64,000 nt of DNA from Pedobacter sp. BAL39 (GCF_000170795.1 NZ_ABCM01000004.1:334197-398196); one strand, 5' to 3'. Positions 1 through 8,446 are shown, numbered from the stretch's first letter. Numbers and translations: made by a program. The notes: generated from the sequence alone by a model not told the origin.

Positions 1-373
1 CACTACTACCATAATCCTGCACAATATGCATCACCTCATGAGTAACGACATCAATGTCCTCGGGATGAGTTTTCATCCAGACGGAACTAAAACTCACCTT
101 TCCAGCAGCTGTAGCTGCTACGCCTTTATATGCAGTATCTACAGAAAACACGACCTCTTTTAAGGTTTTCGGATTGTACTCCTTTGCCAGCTTCGGATAT
201 ACGACAAAAAAGGTTTCAATCAGCCTGGTCTTCAATTTAGGGTCCAGCTCAGCATAATTGTTTAAAAAAGTAAGTGTATATCCATTGCGTTTGACCGTTT
301 CCTGGGATTTCGCCTGGGTAAATGGAAGAATAGCTAACAAGGCAGCTACATTGATTAACAGTATTTTTTTCAT
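1..373 (-). CDS. Basic secretory protein (BSP) family peptidase, 3' end cut by window
   Basis: Partial gene that starts inside the window with ATG at 373 and runs off the left edge after about 124 codons. The N-terminus is a signal peptide (MKK followed by a hydrophobic stretch, small residues and Gln-Ala-Lys-Ser-Gln). The visible end carries a zinc-peptidase type helix, THEVMHIVQDYG, in which H-E-x-x-H fits a metal-binding site. This motif and the preceding F-S-x-x-W-M-K-T-x-P-E-D-I-D region match the plant-type basic secretory protein family (putative secreted peptidases). It is probably exported to the periplasm or beyond. Family assignment is from recalled motifs; the missing C-terminus could not be examined. 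Confidence 0.7.
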   Translation of the reverse strand, partial: MKKILLINVAALLAILPFTQAKSQETVKRNGYTLTFLNNYAELDPKLKTRLIETFFVVYPKLAKEYNPKTLKEVVFSVDTAYKGVAATAAGKVSFSSVWMKTHPEDIDVVTHEVMHIVQDYGSS

Positions 374-506
374 TCTTGTAAAATTTTGATTTAGGTTTCT
401 TGTGTTCATCAAAACAGGTTAATAAAACGTTTTAATAAGCCAATAATAACCATTAATCTTCAAAGTAGAAATGACATCAGGTAATTTATATGTTGCAGAT
501 GTACAG

Positions 507-932
507 CTACCTGACAAGTCGCTGCTGCCGTGGCCGGACACCAGGATTCAGTCCGCCTTTTAAAACCTTCTCTAAATCACCGAATCGCACATTCAAATAG
601 GTAATAACCAGATATGCAGTACCTTTGACAAAAGAATGTTCAGGAATAAAAACAATGTTGCTATCTGTCAACATCACGCGCCCAGGTAATGGAATCTCCT
701 GATATGCGGTATCCGTATCTTCAGGAGCCTCAACAACAGTCACCAGACTTTTCAACAGACTATCCCTGTTGTTTTCATTTTTCAACTTCAACAAACCTGC
801 GGGATCAATATGATTCAGCTCCAACGCAGTGCTGTCAGCGGAGAACACAATGGAAAGTGGCTTATTCTTTGTATCAGAACAACCAAATAACAAAAACAGA
901 ATACTACCAAGAATAGAATACAATTTTACCAT
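507..932 (-). CDS. Small hypothetical lipoprotein
   Basis: 141 residues. The N-terminus is a lipoprotein signal with a lipobox-like Leu-Phe-Gly-Cys at residues 15-18, so the mature protein is probably anchored to a membrane. After the signal the protein is polar, with alternating strand-like segments (SIVFSAD, RVMLTDS, NIVFIPE, AYLVITY) that would fit one Ig-like or beta-sandwich domain. The C-terminus is basic (PRQQRLVR). I do not recognise the family. It is divergent from the holin-like gene 18 bp away, so both starts share a short intergenic space. Confidence 0.6.
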   Translation of the reverse strand: MVKLYSILGSILFLLFGCSDTKNKPLSIVFSADSTALELNHIDPAGLLKLKNENNRDSLLKSLVTVVEAPEDTDTAYQEIPLPGRVMLTDSNIVFIPEHSFVKGTAYLVITYLNVRFGDLEKVLKGGLNPGVRPRQQRLVR

Positions 933-950
933 CCCACTAAACTAAACATT

Positions 951-1298
951 ATGAAACTGATTATTGAGATTTTATTGATGGGCCTTGCCGTCCTGATCGG
1001 TGCTTACCTGGTACCGGGCGTTGTTGTCAATGGCTATGGAACCGCCATTGTTGCAGCCATTCTCATCGCCCTTGCAAACGCCACTATAGGTACTATTCTC
1101 CGGATCTTCACTTTCCCGATCAATTTCCTGACACTGGGAATCGTCTCTTTTATCATTACCGTACTGATGATCATGCTGGTCGACAACGTAATGAGTGGCT
1201 TCAATACCACGGGTTTCTGGGCTTCCGCCATTCTAGCTGTAGTAGTAGCGTTAATCAAAAGCATTTTCAGCTTATTCCTAAGTTCGGACAAAGACTGA
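951..1298 (+). CDS. Phage holin family 4 (YvlD-like) membrane protein
   Basis: 115 residues with four predicted transmembrane segments (about 4-22, 27-50, 54-78 and 88-110). The pattern NxxxGxIxRxxTxPxNFLTLG in the middle is typical of the PF04020 '4-TM phage holin superfamily IV' proteins, which despite the name are common chromosomal membrane proteins with no proven function. Here the relevant stretch reads NATIGTILRIFTFPINFLTLG around residues 43-63. No phage genes lie nearby, so a lysis role is unlikely. Confidence 0.75.
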   Translation: MKLIIEILLMGLAVLIGAYLVPGVVVNGYGTAIVAAILIALANATIGTILRIFTFPINFLTLGIVSFIITVLMIMLVDNVMSGFNTTGFWASAILAVVVALIKSIFSLFLSSDKD

Positions 1299-1337
1299 GG
1301 CAGCTAAATATAAAAGGCGGGACTGCCCGCCTTAATG

Positions 1338-2477
1338 TTATTTAATCAACTCTCTGGAGATGACCAGCTTTTGAATTTCAGAAGTTCCTTCATAAATTTG
1401 CGTAATCTTAGCGTCGCGCATCAGTCGTTCCACGTGATACTCCTTCACAAAACCGTATCCTCCATGAACCTGAACAGCCTCCGTAGTCACCTCCATTGCC
1501 ACTTTGGAAGCGTATAACTTCGCCATTGATCCCGCCAGCGTATAAGGTTTACCCTGATCCTTTAGCCAGGCAGCCTTGTACACCAACATCCTTGCGGCTT
1601 CAATCTGTGTTGCCATATCCGCCAGCTTGAATGCCACTGCCTGGTGCTCTGCGATCGGCTTACCAAAAGACTTCCGCTGCCTCGCATAATCAAGCGCCAG
1701 CTCATAAGCCCCCGCAGCAATACCCAAAGCCTGAGCAGCAATCCCAATCCGTCCACCCTCAAGCGTCTTCATGGCAAACTTGAATCCAAAGCCTTCCTCA
1801 CCAATCCTGTTCTCTTTTGGGACTTTCACATCATTAAACATTAGGGAGTGGGTATCAGAACCGCGGATACCCATCTTATTTTCTTTAGGTCCAATCGTAA
1901 ACCCCTCCATTCCTTTTTCTACGATAAAAGCATTGATGCCTTTATGTTTTAACGAACGGTCAGTTTGTGCAATCACGAGGTAGGTAGAAGCAGTGCTGCC
2001 GTTAGTAATCCAGTTTTTCGTTCCGTTTAAAAGGTAGTGATCCCCTTTGTCTTCAGCAGTGGTCTGTTGGGAAGTGGCATCCGAACCAGCCTCAGGCTCA
2101 GACAAACAGAAAGCGCCAATCTTTTCACCTGCCGCAAGAGGCTTCAGGTACTTCTCCTTTTGAAATTCTGTACCGAAAGACTCCAGACCATAACATACCA
2201 GGGAATTGTTTACCGAAACCACTACAGATGCAGAAGCATCCACCTTGGATAACTCCTCCATCACCAGTACGTACGAAAGGACATCAAGGCCACTGCCGTT
2301 ATATTTTTCAGCAACCATCATTCCCAGAAAACCCAGTTCCCCAAGTTTTTTCACCTGTTCTGCGGGAAATTTCTGATGTTCATCCCGCTCAATCACTCCG
2401 GGCTTAAGTTCATTTTGCGCAAAGTCGCGGGCAGCCGCCTGGATCATCAATTGTTCTTCACTTAATTGAAATAGCAT
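1338..2477 (-). CDS. Acyl-CoA dehydrogenase, short/branched-chain type
   Basis: 379 residues, the usual length for soluble FAD-dependent acyl-CoA dehydrogenases, which introduce the alpha-beta double bond into acyl-CoA thioesters and pass electrons to ETF. Family landmarks are visible: the CLSEPEAGSDA signature near residue 133, the WITNG FAD/substrate region, the QVHGGYGF segment near the C-terminus, and the catalytic-base motif IYEGTSEIQ with Glu about 363. This Glu position is that of butyryl/short-chain enzymes rather than isovaleryl-CoA dehydrogenase. Substrate length cannot be fixed from sequence alone. It lies alone, downstream of and parallel to panD. Confidence 0.93.
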   Translation of the reverse strand: MLFQLSEEQLMIQAAARDFAQNELKPGVIERDEHQKFPAEQVKKLGELGFLGMMVAEKYNGSGLDVLSYVLVMEELSKVDASASVVVSVNNSLVCYGLESFGTEFQKEKYLKPLAAGEKIGAFCLSEPEAGSDATSQQTTAEDKGDHYLLNGTKNWITNGSTASTYLVIAQTDRSLKHKGINAFIVEKGMEGFTIGPKENKMGIRGSDTHSLMFNDVKVPKENRIGEEGFGFKFAMKTLEGGRIGIAAQALGIAAGAYELALDYARQRKSFGKPIAEHQAVAFKLADMATQIEAARMLVYKAAWLKDQGKPYTLAGSMAKLYASKVAMEVTTEAVQVHGGYGFVKEYHVERLMRDAKITQIYEGTSEIQKLVISRELIK

Positions 2478-2568
2478 AATTTGTCAGATAAAATATACGT
2501 ATTGTCAAATTTAATGTATCTGAACCGAAATACTATGGCTGCATAGTATTATTTTATAACTGTACCTC

Positions 2569-2919
2569 TTATTTCAACAGATGATTATTGTCGTCAGGGA
2601 ATACCAGAATAGGATGGTATTTTTTTGCCTCCTCTATAGGAAGGGAGCCATAAGACATAATGATAAGAATATCTCCCACCTGTACCTTACGTGCAGTAGC
2701 ACCGTTCAGGCAAACTGTACCCGTACCGCGCTCTCCTTTGATCACATAAGTCTCAAAGCGTTCACCATTATTATTGTTTACGATCTGAACCTTTTCATTG
2801 GCGATGATCTGGGCTGCATCCATCAGATCTTCATCGATTGTAATACTGCCAACATAATTCAATTCCGCCTGTGTTACTCTAACACGGTGTATCTTCGATT
2901 TTAATACCTCGATAATCAT
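2569..2919 (-). CDS. panD: Aspartate 1-decarboxylase
   Basis: 116 residues. It makes beta-alanine from L-aspartate for pantothenate synthesis. The enzyme is a pyruvoyl enzyme made as a pro-form that cleaves itself between Gly and Ser; the site is visible as Gly24-Ser25 in YVGSITID. Other conserved parts are [14 protein letters not shown] at the N-terminus and [16 protein letters not shown], which includes the Tyr/Thr region near the active site. The ATG at 2919 is fixed by alignment to the conserved N-terminus. The -7 box is only 4 nt upstream, so the mRNA leader must be very short. panC lies 46 bp upstream on the same strand. Confidence 0.95.
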   Translation of the reverse strand: MIIEVLKSKIHRVRVTQAELNYVGSITIDEDLMDAAQIIANEKVQIVNNNNGERFETYVIKGERGTGTVCLNGATARKVQVGDILIIMSYGSLPIEEAKKYHPILVFPDDNNHLLK

Positions 2920-2923
2920 ACTG

Positions 2924-2931
2924 CAAAGTTA
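2924..2931 (-). promoter_or_regulatory. Candidate -7 element of the panD promoter
   Basis: On the minus strand the sequence reads TAACTTTG, a full match to the Bacteroidota -7 consensus TAnnTTTG. Only CAGT separates it from the panD ATG. Transcription from here would begin at or next to the start codon. No clear -33 TTTG could be assigned. Confidence 0.5.
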
Positions 2932-2965
2932 ACTAAATTTGTGGTTACCATGGTCCTCCTGATTG

Positions 2966-3805
2966 TCAATTGAGTAGCATGTTATCAATTAACCTCGTTT
3001 GGCCAACTTTAGCTGCAACCAGCGCGACCAGTCCAGGATGATCCTTATCCGTCTCCGGAAGCAAGGTCCTTCCGTCAGCAATGGTGAAATAATCCAGCTC
3101 TACGCCAGCCGTATTTGAAATCATGGCCCTGGCCTCCTGCAATAAAGCAGGAATTTCCTCCTCTGAAAAATGATCCCTTACATAAGTCAATGCGCGGCTC
3201 AGCACCAACGCATTCCTGCGGTCTTCTGCAGTAAGGTGTATGTTTCTTGAGCTCATGGCCAGACCATCGTCCTCCCTGATGATCGGGCAGGAAACCAGCT
3301 GCACGGAAAGACCAAAGTAAGCCACCATATTTTCGATCATCAGGATCTGCTGGAAATCCTTCTGCCCAAAGAAAGCAAGATCAGGCAATACCGCATCAAA
3401 AAGCTTTTTCACAATTTGGGTCACTCCTTGGTAATGCCCCCTCCTGAACTCACCTTCCAGCAGAAACTCCGCAGGTCCCAGATCGATATGCCAGGACTCA
3501 GCCTCTGGATACATCTCCTGTACAGAAGGCATGAAGACCACATCACAGCCTGCGTCTTTCAACATCCTCATGTCGTGTTCCAGCGGACGGGGATATTTCT
3601 CCAGATCCTTGGGGTCAGTAAATTGTGTGGGGTTGACGAAGATACTGCAAACCACTACATCCGCGTATTGTTGTGCAATACTGATCAGTGATACGTGGCC
3701 CTTGTGTAAAGCGCCCATTGTCGGAACTAAGGCAATTTTCTGTTGACCCACTTTCATGGGCTCAAGCAACGTCCTTAACGCTGCAATAGTATTTATAACT
3801 TTCAA
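2966..3805 (-). CDS. panC: Pantothenate synthetase (pantoate-beta-alanine ligase)
   Basis: About 279 residues. It joins pantoate and beta-alanine with ATP hydrolysis to AMP, the last step of pantothenate synthesis. Visible landmarks are PTMGALHKGH with the HxGH nucleotide-binding motif (His34, His37), SIFVNPTQF, the GQKDFQQ segment that binds pantoate/ATP, and SSRN in the KMSKS-like loop. I place the start at a TTG at 3805, because homologues begin with M-K/Q-V-I-x-T; a second TTG at 3832 would add nine unconserved residues. It precedes panD and is divergent from the glgA-like gene. Confidence 0.93.
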   Translation of the reverse strand: MKVINTIAALRTLLEPMKVGQQKIALVPTMGALHKGHVSLISIAQQYADVVVCSIFVNPTQFTDPKDLEKYPRPLEHDMRMLKDAGCDVVFMPSVQEMYPEAESWHIDLGPAEFLLEGEFRRGHYQGVTQIVKKLFDAVLPDLAFFGQKDFQQILMIENMVAYFGLSVQLVSCPIIREDDGLAMSSRNIHLTAEDRRNALVLSRALTYVRDHFSEEEIPALLQEARAMISNTAGVELDYFTIADGRTLLPETDKDHPGLVALVAAKVGQTRLIDNMLLN

Positions 3806-3877
3806 ACTAGTCGATAAAGTTTCAGCGGGCAAAGTTGGTTATTTATACATTCCAAACAAAACATCTTGCGTATATAA

Positions 3878-3908
3878 TTGATAAATAGTATTATTTTGCT
3901 TATCTTTG
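3878..3908 (+). promoter_or_regulatory. Bacteroidota-type promoter for the glgA-like gene
   Basis: A TTG at 3878-3880 and TATCTTTG at 3901-3908 are separated by 20 bp, fitting the -33/-7 consensus. The predicted transcript would start near 3914 and give a leader of about 40 nt before the ATG at 3954. This excludes a possible TTG start at 3906, which lies inside the -7 box. Confidence 0.6.
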
Positions 3909-3953
3909 CCCCCTGATAATCTTTTCTTTAACATAAATTTTTATTTACAGAAT

Positions 3954-4784
3954 ATGGAGATGGCAAAAACGAAGCTACTGATTGTTACACACGAGATGTC
4001 GCCTTTCCTTGAACTCACAAAAATTTCCGAAATCACCCGTCAACTGCCTCAGGCGATGCAAGATAAGGGATTTGAGATCCGTATCTTAATGCCTCGGTTC
4101 GGAAACATTAATGAAAGAAGGAACAGATTGCATGAGGTGATACGCCTGTCTGGTATGAACATCATCATCGACGACAATGACAATCCCTTAATTATTAAAG
4201 TTGCTTCTATCCCGGCTGCCCGTATGCAGGTATACTTCCTGGATAATGAAGACTATTTTCAACGTAAATATGTATTCAGAGACAAAGAGGATAAGTTCTA
4301 TGCGGACAATGACGAAAGGACCATATTCTTCTGTAAAGGTGCCCTGGAAACTGTAAAGAAATTAGGATGGGCACCCGACATCGTTCACTGTCACGGATGG
4401 ATGACCTCACTGGTTCCGGCCTATATCAAAACATCTTATAAAAATGACCCTACATTTAAGAACTCCAAAGTAGTGTACTCTATCTATGAGAACTGCTTTG
4501 AAGGCAACCTGAATGCAGACCTTCATAAAAAAGCAATCATGAACGCCATGACTGCTGATGATACCAAAATGTTTGAGAATGCAGACTGCAACACGATGCA
4601 TATCGGTGCCGTAACTTACTCTGATGCAGTTGTGTTAGCTGATGAAAACATCCACGAAGATGTGTTAAAATTTGTTAAAGATTCTAATAAACCAACTTTA
4701 GCCTTTAATTTAACCGACGATTTCGAAAACTTCTATTCTTTATATGAAGAAATCTCGGACGAAGAATTAGCTACAATAGCATAA
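3954..4784 (+). CDS. Glycogen/starch synthase-like protein, N-terminal GT5 domain only
   Basis: 276 residues. The fold matches the N-terminal half of GT-B glycogen synthases: KLLIVTHEMSPF at the start, LPQAMQDKGFEIRILMPRFG, and DIVHCHGWMTSLVPAYI, equivalent to the DVVHxHDWH region. The C-terminal half that binds the sugar nucleotide and carries the retaining-transferase Glu residues is absent. The KTGGL motif of true GlgA is replaced by ELTKIS. It is therefore doubtful that it makes glycogen. It lies divergently from panC and 23 bp upstream of the DUF4270 gene, a grouping I recall as common in Bacteroidota. Its role is unknown. Confidence 0.8.
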   Translation: MEMAKTKLLIVTHEMSPFLELTKISEITRQLPQAMQDKGFEIRILMPRFGNINERRNRLHEVIRLSGMNIIIDDNDNPLIIKVASIPAARMQVYFLDNEDYFQRKYVFRDKEDKFYADNDERTIFFCKGALETVKKLGWAPDIVHCHGWMTSLVPAYIKTSYKNDPTFKNSKVVYSIYENCFEGNLNADLHKKAIMNAMTADDTKMFENADCNTMHIGAVTYSDAVVLADENIHEDVLKFVKDSNKPTLAFNLTDDFENFYSLYEEISDEELATIA

Positions 4785-4807
4785 CCTCAGGTATTATTAA
4801 TTTAAAT

Positions 4808-6235
4808 ATGAAATTTACTAAACAAGACTTATTAACCATGTTGATAGGTCTTTTTCTTTTCTCTTCTTGTAAAGATGCCAATACAATCGGTCTGGATACC
4901 GATGATGACGCCTTGATCGGCTCTACACTATATGACCAGGCTGAGGTTACTTCGCGCACCGAAATCGATGCTCCTGTGACCACTGTTTCCCTGACAAGAC
5001 ATCCACTTGGAGAATTAAACGATCCTGTTTTAGGCAATACCAAGGCCAGCATTGCCATGACGGTAAATACCCCGGGGATGACTAGCTTCGGAACTAACGT
5101 TGAAATCGACTCTGCCGTACTTGTGCTTCCTTATTCCAGCCAGTTTTATGGAGATTCGACACAGGTTTATTCACTGAACGTGAGGCCGCTCACAGTAGAT
5201 ATGACCACAAAAAAGTCTTTCCTGAGCAATATCCAATGGCCGGTTGATGGAAATACCTTACTCGGCTCTTACAATGGCAGGGTCAGACCTACCACACGAT
5301 TAACCATAGACAGCATTATTACCGGTAAGGCTGACACACTCCGGACAGTCGCTCCGCAAATCCGGATACAACTTACAAAAGCGTTTATCAAACAAAGGAT
5401 CGCAGACCTGGACAGTGCAAAACTCACCAATAATGTGCGTTTTGCTGATAGTTTTAAAGGGCTCCATATCAGCGCCAACGTAGCTGGTTCAAGCAGAGGT
5501 GGTATGATGTTTTTTAACTTTACCGGCTCGGCTGCCAATCTTGAAATCTATTACAAAAAAGATGGCACAACATCAGGCACCCGTGATACGGTATCTTCTA
5601 TCTTCCCTATCAATACCACTTCTGGTCCTGTAGCGGCAACGGTAAGCCATGATTACAGCAATGCCCCTGCTGTTCAGGAACAACTGGATAATCCTACCCA
5701 GCAGTACGCGGTCACCTACCTGCAAAGTATGTCAGGCTTAAGGAACAGGATCGCCTTCCCTGATCTGGCAAAACTCAAAGAGAAACTTGGTGTTAATAAA
5801 TTGGGGATCAATAAAGCGGAACTCGTCATCGACCTGACTGCAGATGCAGACACCTACTTTCTTCCTGCACAGCGATTGAGCTTATATCGGTATGATATTG
5901 CCGGACAGCGCAAAAATGTACCTGATAATGATAATTTTGTCTCCGGAGTAACCAATGGCGATCCTGGAGCTTTGGGTTCGGAAGTCTTGTTCGGCGGTTA
6001 TTTTGACTCAGTGAACAGAAGGTATATCTTCAATATCTCCTCTTATGTAAAATACCTGATCAACGGAACAACGCAGGATTACGGAACATACCTTTCTGTA
6101 ACACCTTCAACAGAATTCAACCTGTTCCCTTTTTCAACCACAGCATACAGATCCATCCTTTTACAGCCTAAAAACAATGCAGCGGCGGGCGAAAAAAGAA
6201 TGAAGTTAAACATCTACTATACCAAAGTAAATTAA
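4808..6235 (+). CDS. DUF4270 family lipoprotein
   Basis: 475 residues. The N-terminus is a lipoprotein signal ending in a lipobox-like Leu-Phe-Ser-Ser-Cys. The mature protein begins KDANTIGLD and has long beta-rich stretches with repeated polar strands and no enzyme motif. This length, lipobox and N-terminal pattern (C-x5-6-IG) match the Bacteroidota DUF4270 family, which is of unknown function. It probably sits on the outer membrane. It follows the glgA-like gene by 23 bp and ends before a strong terminator, so the two form an operon. Confidence 0.85.
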   Translation: MKFTKQDLLTMLIGLFLFSSCKDANTIGLDTDDDALIGSTLYDQAEVTSRTEIDAPVTTVSLTRHPLGELNDPVLGNTKASIAMTVNTPGMTSFGTNVEIDSAVLVLPYSSQFYGDSTQVYSLNVRPLTVDMTTKKSFLSNIQWPVDGNTLLGSYNGRVRPTTRLTIDSIITGKADTLRTVAPQIRIQLTKAFIKQRIADLDSAKLTNNVRFADSFKGLHISANVAGSSRGGMMFFNFTGSAANLEIYYKKDGTTSGTRDTVSSIFPINTTSGPVAATVSHDYSNAPAVQEQLDNPTQQYAVTYLQSMSGLRNRIAFPDLAKLKEKLGVNKLGINKAELVIDLTADADTYFLPAQRLSLYRYDIAGQRKNVPDNDNFVSGVTNGDPGALGSEVLFGGYFDSVNRRYIFNISSYVKYLINGTTQDYGTYLSVTPSTEFNLFPFSTTAYRSILLQPKNNAAAGEKRMKLNIYYTKVN

Positions 6236-6258
6236 TTAAAATACAAGTGCTTTTATAT

Positions 6259-6297
6259 CCCCCGAGATTCATTAATTTCGGGGGATTTATTTTTTAA
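6259..6297 (+). terminator. Intrinsic terminator after the DUF4270 gene
   Basis: A stem of CCCCCGA (6259-6265) pairs with TCGGGGG (6278-6284), followed by ATTTATTTTTT. It ends 16 bp before the glmS start, so glmS is either expressed by read-through or from a promoter overlapping the hairpin. The descending arm contains TAATTTCG, a one-mismatch -7 box. Confidence 0.8.
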
Positions 6298-6312
6298 ACC
6301 CAATATATAAAT

Positions 6313-8151
6313 ATGTGTGGAATTGTTGGTTACATCGGTCATAGAGAAGCCTGGCCGATCGTCATAAAAGGATTAAAGAGACTGGAATACCGTGGTTACG
6401 ATAGCGCCGGAATTGCTTTAATCAACGAAACCGGATTGAACATTTACAAAAAAGCCGGTAAAGTAGTAGAGCTGGAAAACTTTGCTGAAGGCAAGGACCT
6501 TTCAGGAACTGCAGGCATTGGCCATACCAGATGGGCCACACACGGTGCTCCTTCAGACAGGAACTCTCACCCTCACACCTCAAACAATGGCAAACTTAGC
6601 ATCATCCACAATGGGATCATAGAAAACTATGCCATCCTCAAGGAAGAACTGATGAATAGAGGACATGTATTCTCCAGCGATACCGATACCGAGGTGCTTG
6701 TACACCTGATTGAAGAGATTTATAAAAATGACAATACCGACCTGCTTGAGGCCGTACGCCTCGCGCTGAATGAAGTCAGCGGTGCTTACGCCATCGTGGT
6801 GATGGACGAAGATCACCCTGATCAGCTGATCGCTGCCAGAAAAGGAAGCCCACTGGTCATTGGTGTTGGCACAGGTGAATATTTTATTGCTTCTGATGCT
6901 ACTCCGATCGTAGAATATACCAAAAATGTAATTTATCTGAATGACAACGAAATTGCTTTCTTAAAGCGGGATGAGTTGCTGATCAAACGTCTCGACAACG
7001 TCATCCAGACACCTTATATACAGGAACTGGAACTTAAACTGGAAATGCTCGAGAAAGGTGGTTATGACCACTTCATGCTGAAGGAAATCTTTGAACAGTC
7101 AAGATCTATCCGGGATTGCCTGCGTGGCAGGATTTATCCTAATGAAGGAACTGTACAGCTTGGTGGGATCAAAGAATATGCTGACAAGCTAAAAAACATC
7201 GACAGGATCATCATAGTTGCCTGTGGTACGTCATGGCATGCCGGCTTGGTCGGAGAATACCTGATCGAAGAATATGCGCGCATTCCTGTTGAAGTGGAAT
7301 ACGCGTCGGAGTTCCGGTACAGAAATCCAATTATTACGGAAAAAGATGTCGTTATCGCCATCTCCCAATCCGGTGAAACTGCCGACACCATGGCCGCGAT
7401 TGAAATGGCCAAGGAAAAAGGAGCAACCATCTTTGGCGTTTGTAATGTGGTTGGGGCTTCTATCCCACGATTGACACATGCGGGTGTTTATACACATGCT
7501 GGACCGGAGATCGGTGTAGCCTCCACAAAAGCTTTCACAGCTCAGGTAACTGTGCTTACACTAATGGCATTCTACATGGCCCAGCAGAAAGGAACAGTTA
7601 CACATTCTAAACTGAATGAATTGCTGACAGAACTGGATTGCATACCTGAAAAAATCCAGAAGGCTTTGGAATCCAATGAGCTGATCAAAGAAATCTCGGA
7701 AAAGTTCAAAGATTCCAGAAACTGCCTGTTCCTGGGAAGAGGAAGCGGCTTCCCTGTCGCATTGGAAGGTGCCCTGAAGCTGAAGGAGATATCCTATATC
7801 CACGCGGAAGGTTACCCGGCTGCAGAGATGAAACATGGTCCGATCGCATTAATTGATGAAGAAATGCCTGTGGTAGTTATTGCCACCAAAAACTCTTCTT
7901 ACGAGAAGGTCATCAGCAATATCCAGGAAGTCAAAGCCCGCAAAGGGATTGTGCTTGCCATCGTTACCGAAGGTGATACAGAAGTCAAAAAAATGGCCGA
8001 TTACTGCATAGAAATCCCGGATGCAAGTGAAGCATTCCTGCCGTTACTGGCGACAATACCTTTACAATTGTTGTCGTACCACATCGCCGTCATGCGCGGA
8101 TGCAATGTAGACCAACCGAGAAACCTCGCGAAGTCGGTTACCGTAGAATAA
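6313..8151 (+). CDS. glmS: Glutamine-fructose-6-phosphate aminotransferase (isomerizing)
   Basis: 612 residues, full length. It makes glucosamine-6-phosphate from fructose-6-phosphate and glutamine, the entry to amino-sugar and cell-wall precursor synthesis. The N-terminal Ntn-hydrolase domain starts MCGIVGYIG, with the catalytic Cys exposed after Met removal, and contains GHTRWATHG and HNGIIEN. Two SIS domains follow, with SQSGETADT in the first and GRGSGFPVALEGALKLKE plus the AEMKHGPIALI loop in the second. The C-terminus DQPRNLAKSVTVE is canonical. No glmS ribozyme is expected or seen in the short leader. Confidence 0.98.
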   Translation: MCGIVGYIGHREAWPIVIKGLKRLEYRGYDSAGIALINETGLNIYKKAGKVVELENFAEGKDLSGTAGIGHTRWATHGAPSDRNSHPHTSNNGKLSIIHNGIIENYAILKEELMNRGHVFSSDTDTEVLVHLIEEIYKNDNTDLLEAVRLALNEVSGAYAIVVMDEDHPDQLIAARKGSPLVIGVGTGEYFIASDATPIVEYTKNVIYLNDNEIAFLKRDELLIKRLDNVIQTPYIQELELKLEMLEKGGYDHFMLKEIFEQSRSIRDCLRGRIYPNEGTVQLGGIKEYADKLKNIDRIIIVACGTSWHAGLVGEYLIEEYARIPVEVEYASEFRYRNPIITEKDVVIAISQSGETADTMAAIEMAKEKGATIFGVCNVVGASIPRLTHAGVYTHAGPEIGVASTKAFTAQVTVLTLMAFYMAQQKGTVTHSKLNELLTELDCIPEKIQKALESNELIKEISEKFKDSRNCLFLGRGSGFPVALEGALKLKEISYIHAEGYPAAEMKHGPIALIDEEMPVVVIATKNSSYEKVISNIQEVKARKGIVLAIVTEGDTEVKKMADYCIEIPDASEAFLPLLATIPLQLLSYHIAVMRGCNVDQPRNLAKSVTVE

Positions 8152-8171
8152 CGAAAATCACCATTCCTTAT

Positions 8172-8206
8172 AAAGGCTGGACATTTCAGAATGTTCAGCC
8201 TTTTTG
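8172..8206 (+). terminator. Intrinsic terminator after glmS
   Basis: AAAGGCTG and ACATT on the 5' arm (8172-8185) pair with AATGT and CAGCCTTT on the 3' arm (8190-8203), with one G-U pair and a tetraloop, followed by a T run. It lies 20 bp after the glmS stop codon. Confidence 0.9.
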
Positions 8207-8239
8207 ATGAAAAGCCTCTGGATAAGAAAAATGCAGCGC

Positions 8240-8276
8240 ACAAAAAAAATCCTCGTTATCTGGCGATAACGAGGAT
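8240..8276 (-). terminator. Strong minus-strand terminator, 200 nt beyond radA
   Basis: Perfect 12-bp stem (8249-8260 with 8265-8276) and a 4-nt loop. On the minus strand it is followed by eight T residues, so it is oriented to stop minus-strand transcripts. The closest minus-strand gene, radA, ends at 8479, so more than 200 nt of RNA lie between. A short reading frame with an aromatic run (8390-8446) lies in that stretch. Confidence 0.85.
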
Positions 8277-8389
8277 AATCATCCCTATTGTTGTTATATC
8301 ATAAATGAATAACGATATCATTAAGGCAACTATCCCGCCGGCTTAAAAAAAGCAGAAAACAAAATATTAAACAACTAACTATCAACACA

Positions 8390-8446
8390 TTACAAATAAT
8401 AATAAAAATAAAGCGCGCTCGTCGAACGGGGATTAATATTCCTCAT
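8390..8446 (-). CDS. Possible leader peptide rich in Tyr/Phe (18 residues)
   Basis: A short minus-strand reading frame, MRNINPRSTSALYFYYYL followed by TAA, lies between radA and the terminator at 8240-8276. Five consecutive aromatic codons (Tyr, Phe, Tyr, Tyr, Tyr) just before the stop resemble a Phe/Tyr attenuator leader peptide. No biosynthetic gene follows on this strand; the next gene downstream, glmS, is convergent. The codons are AT-rich and low in complexity, so chance cannot be excluded. I see no clear promoter or antiterminator. The 8152-8478 region holds no other gene that I can support. Confidence 0.35.
   Translation of the reverse strand: MRNINPRSTSALYFYYYL

Noticed and set aside
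951..1298. Prophage indicated by a holin-family protein
   Set aside because: The family is widespread on chromosomes and no other phage gene, integrase or attachment site is present.
6259..6312. glmS ribozyme upstream of glmS
   Set aside because: The gap from the DUF4270 stop to glmS is only 77 bp and is filled by a terminator hairpin; the conserved ribozyme core is absent.
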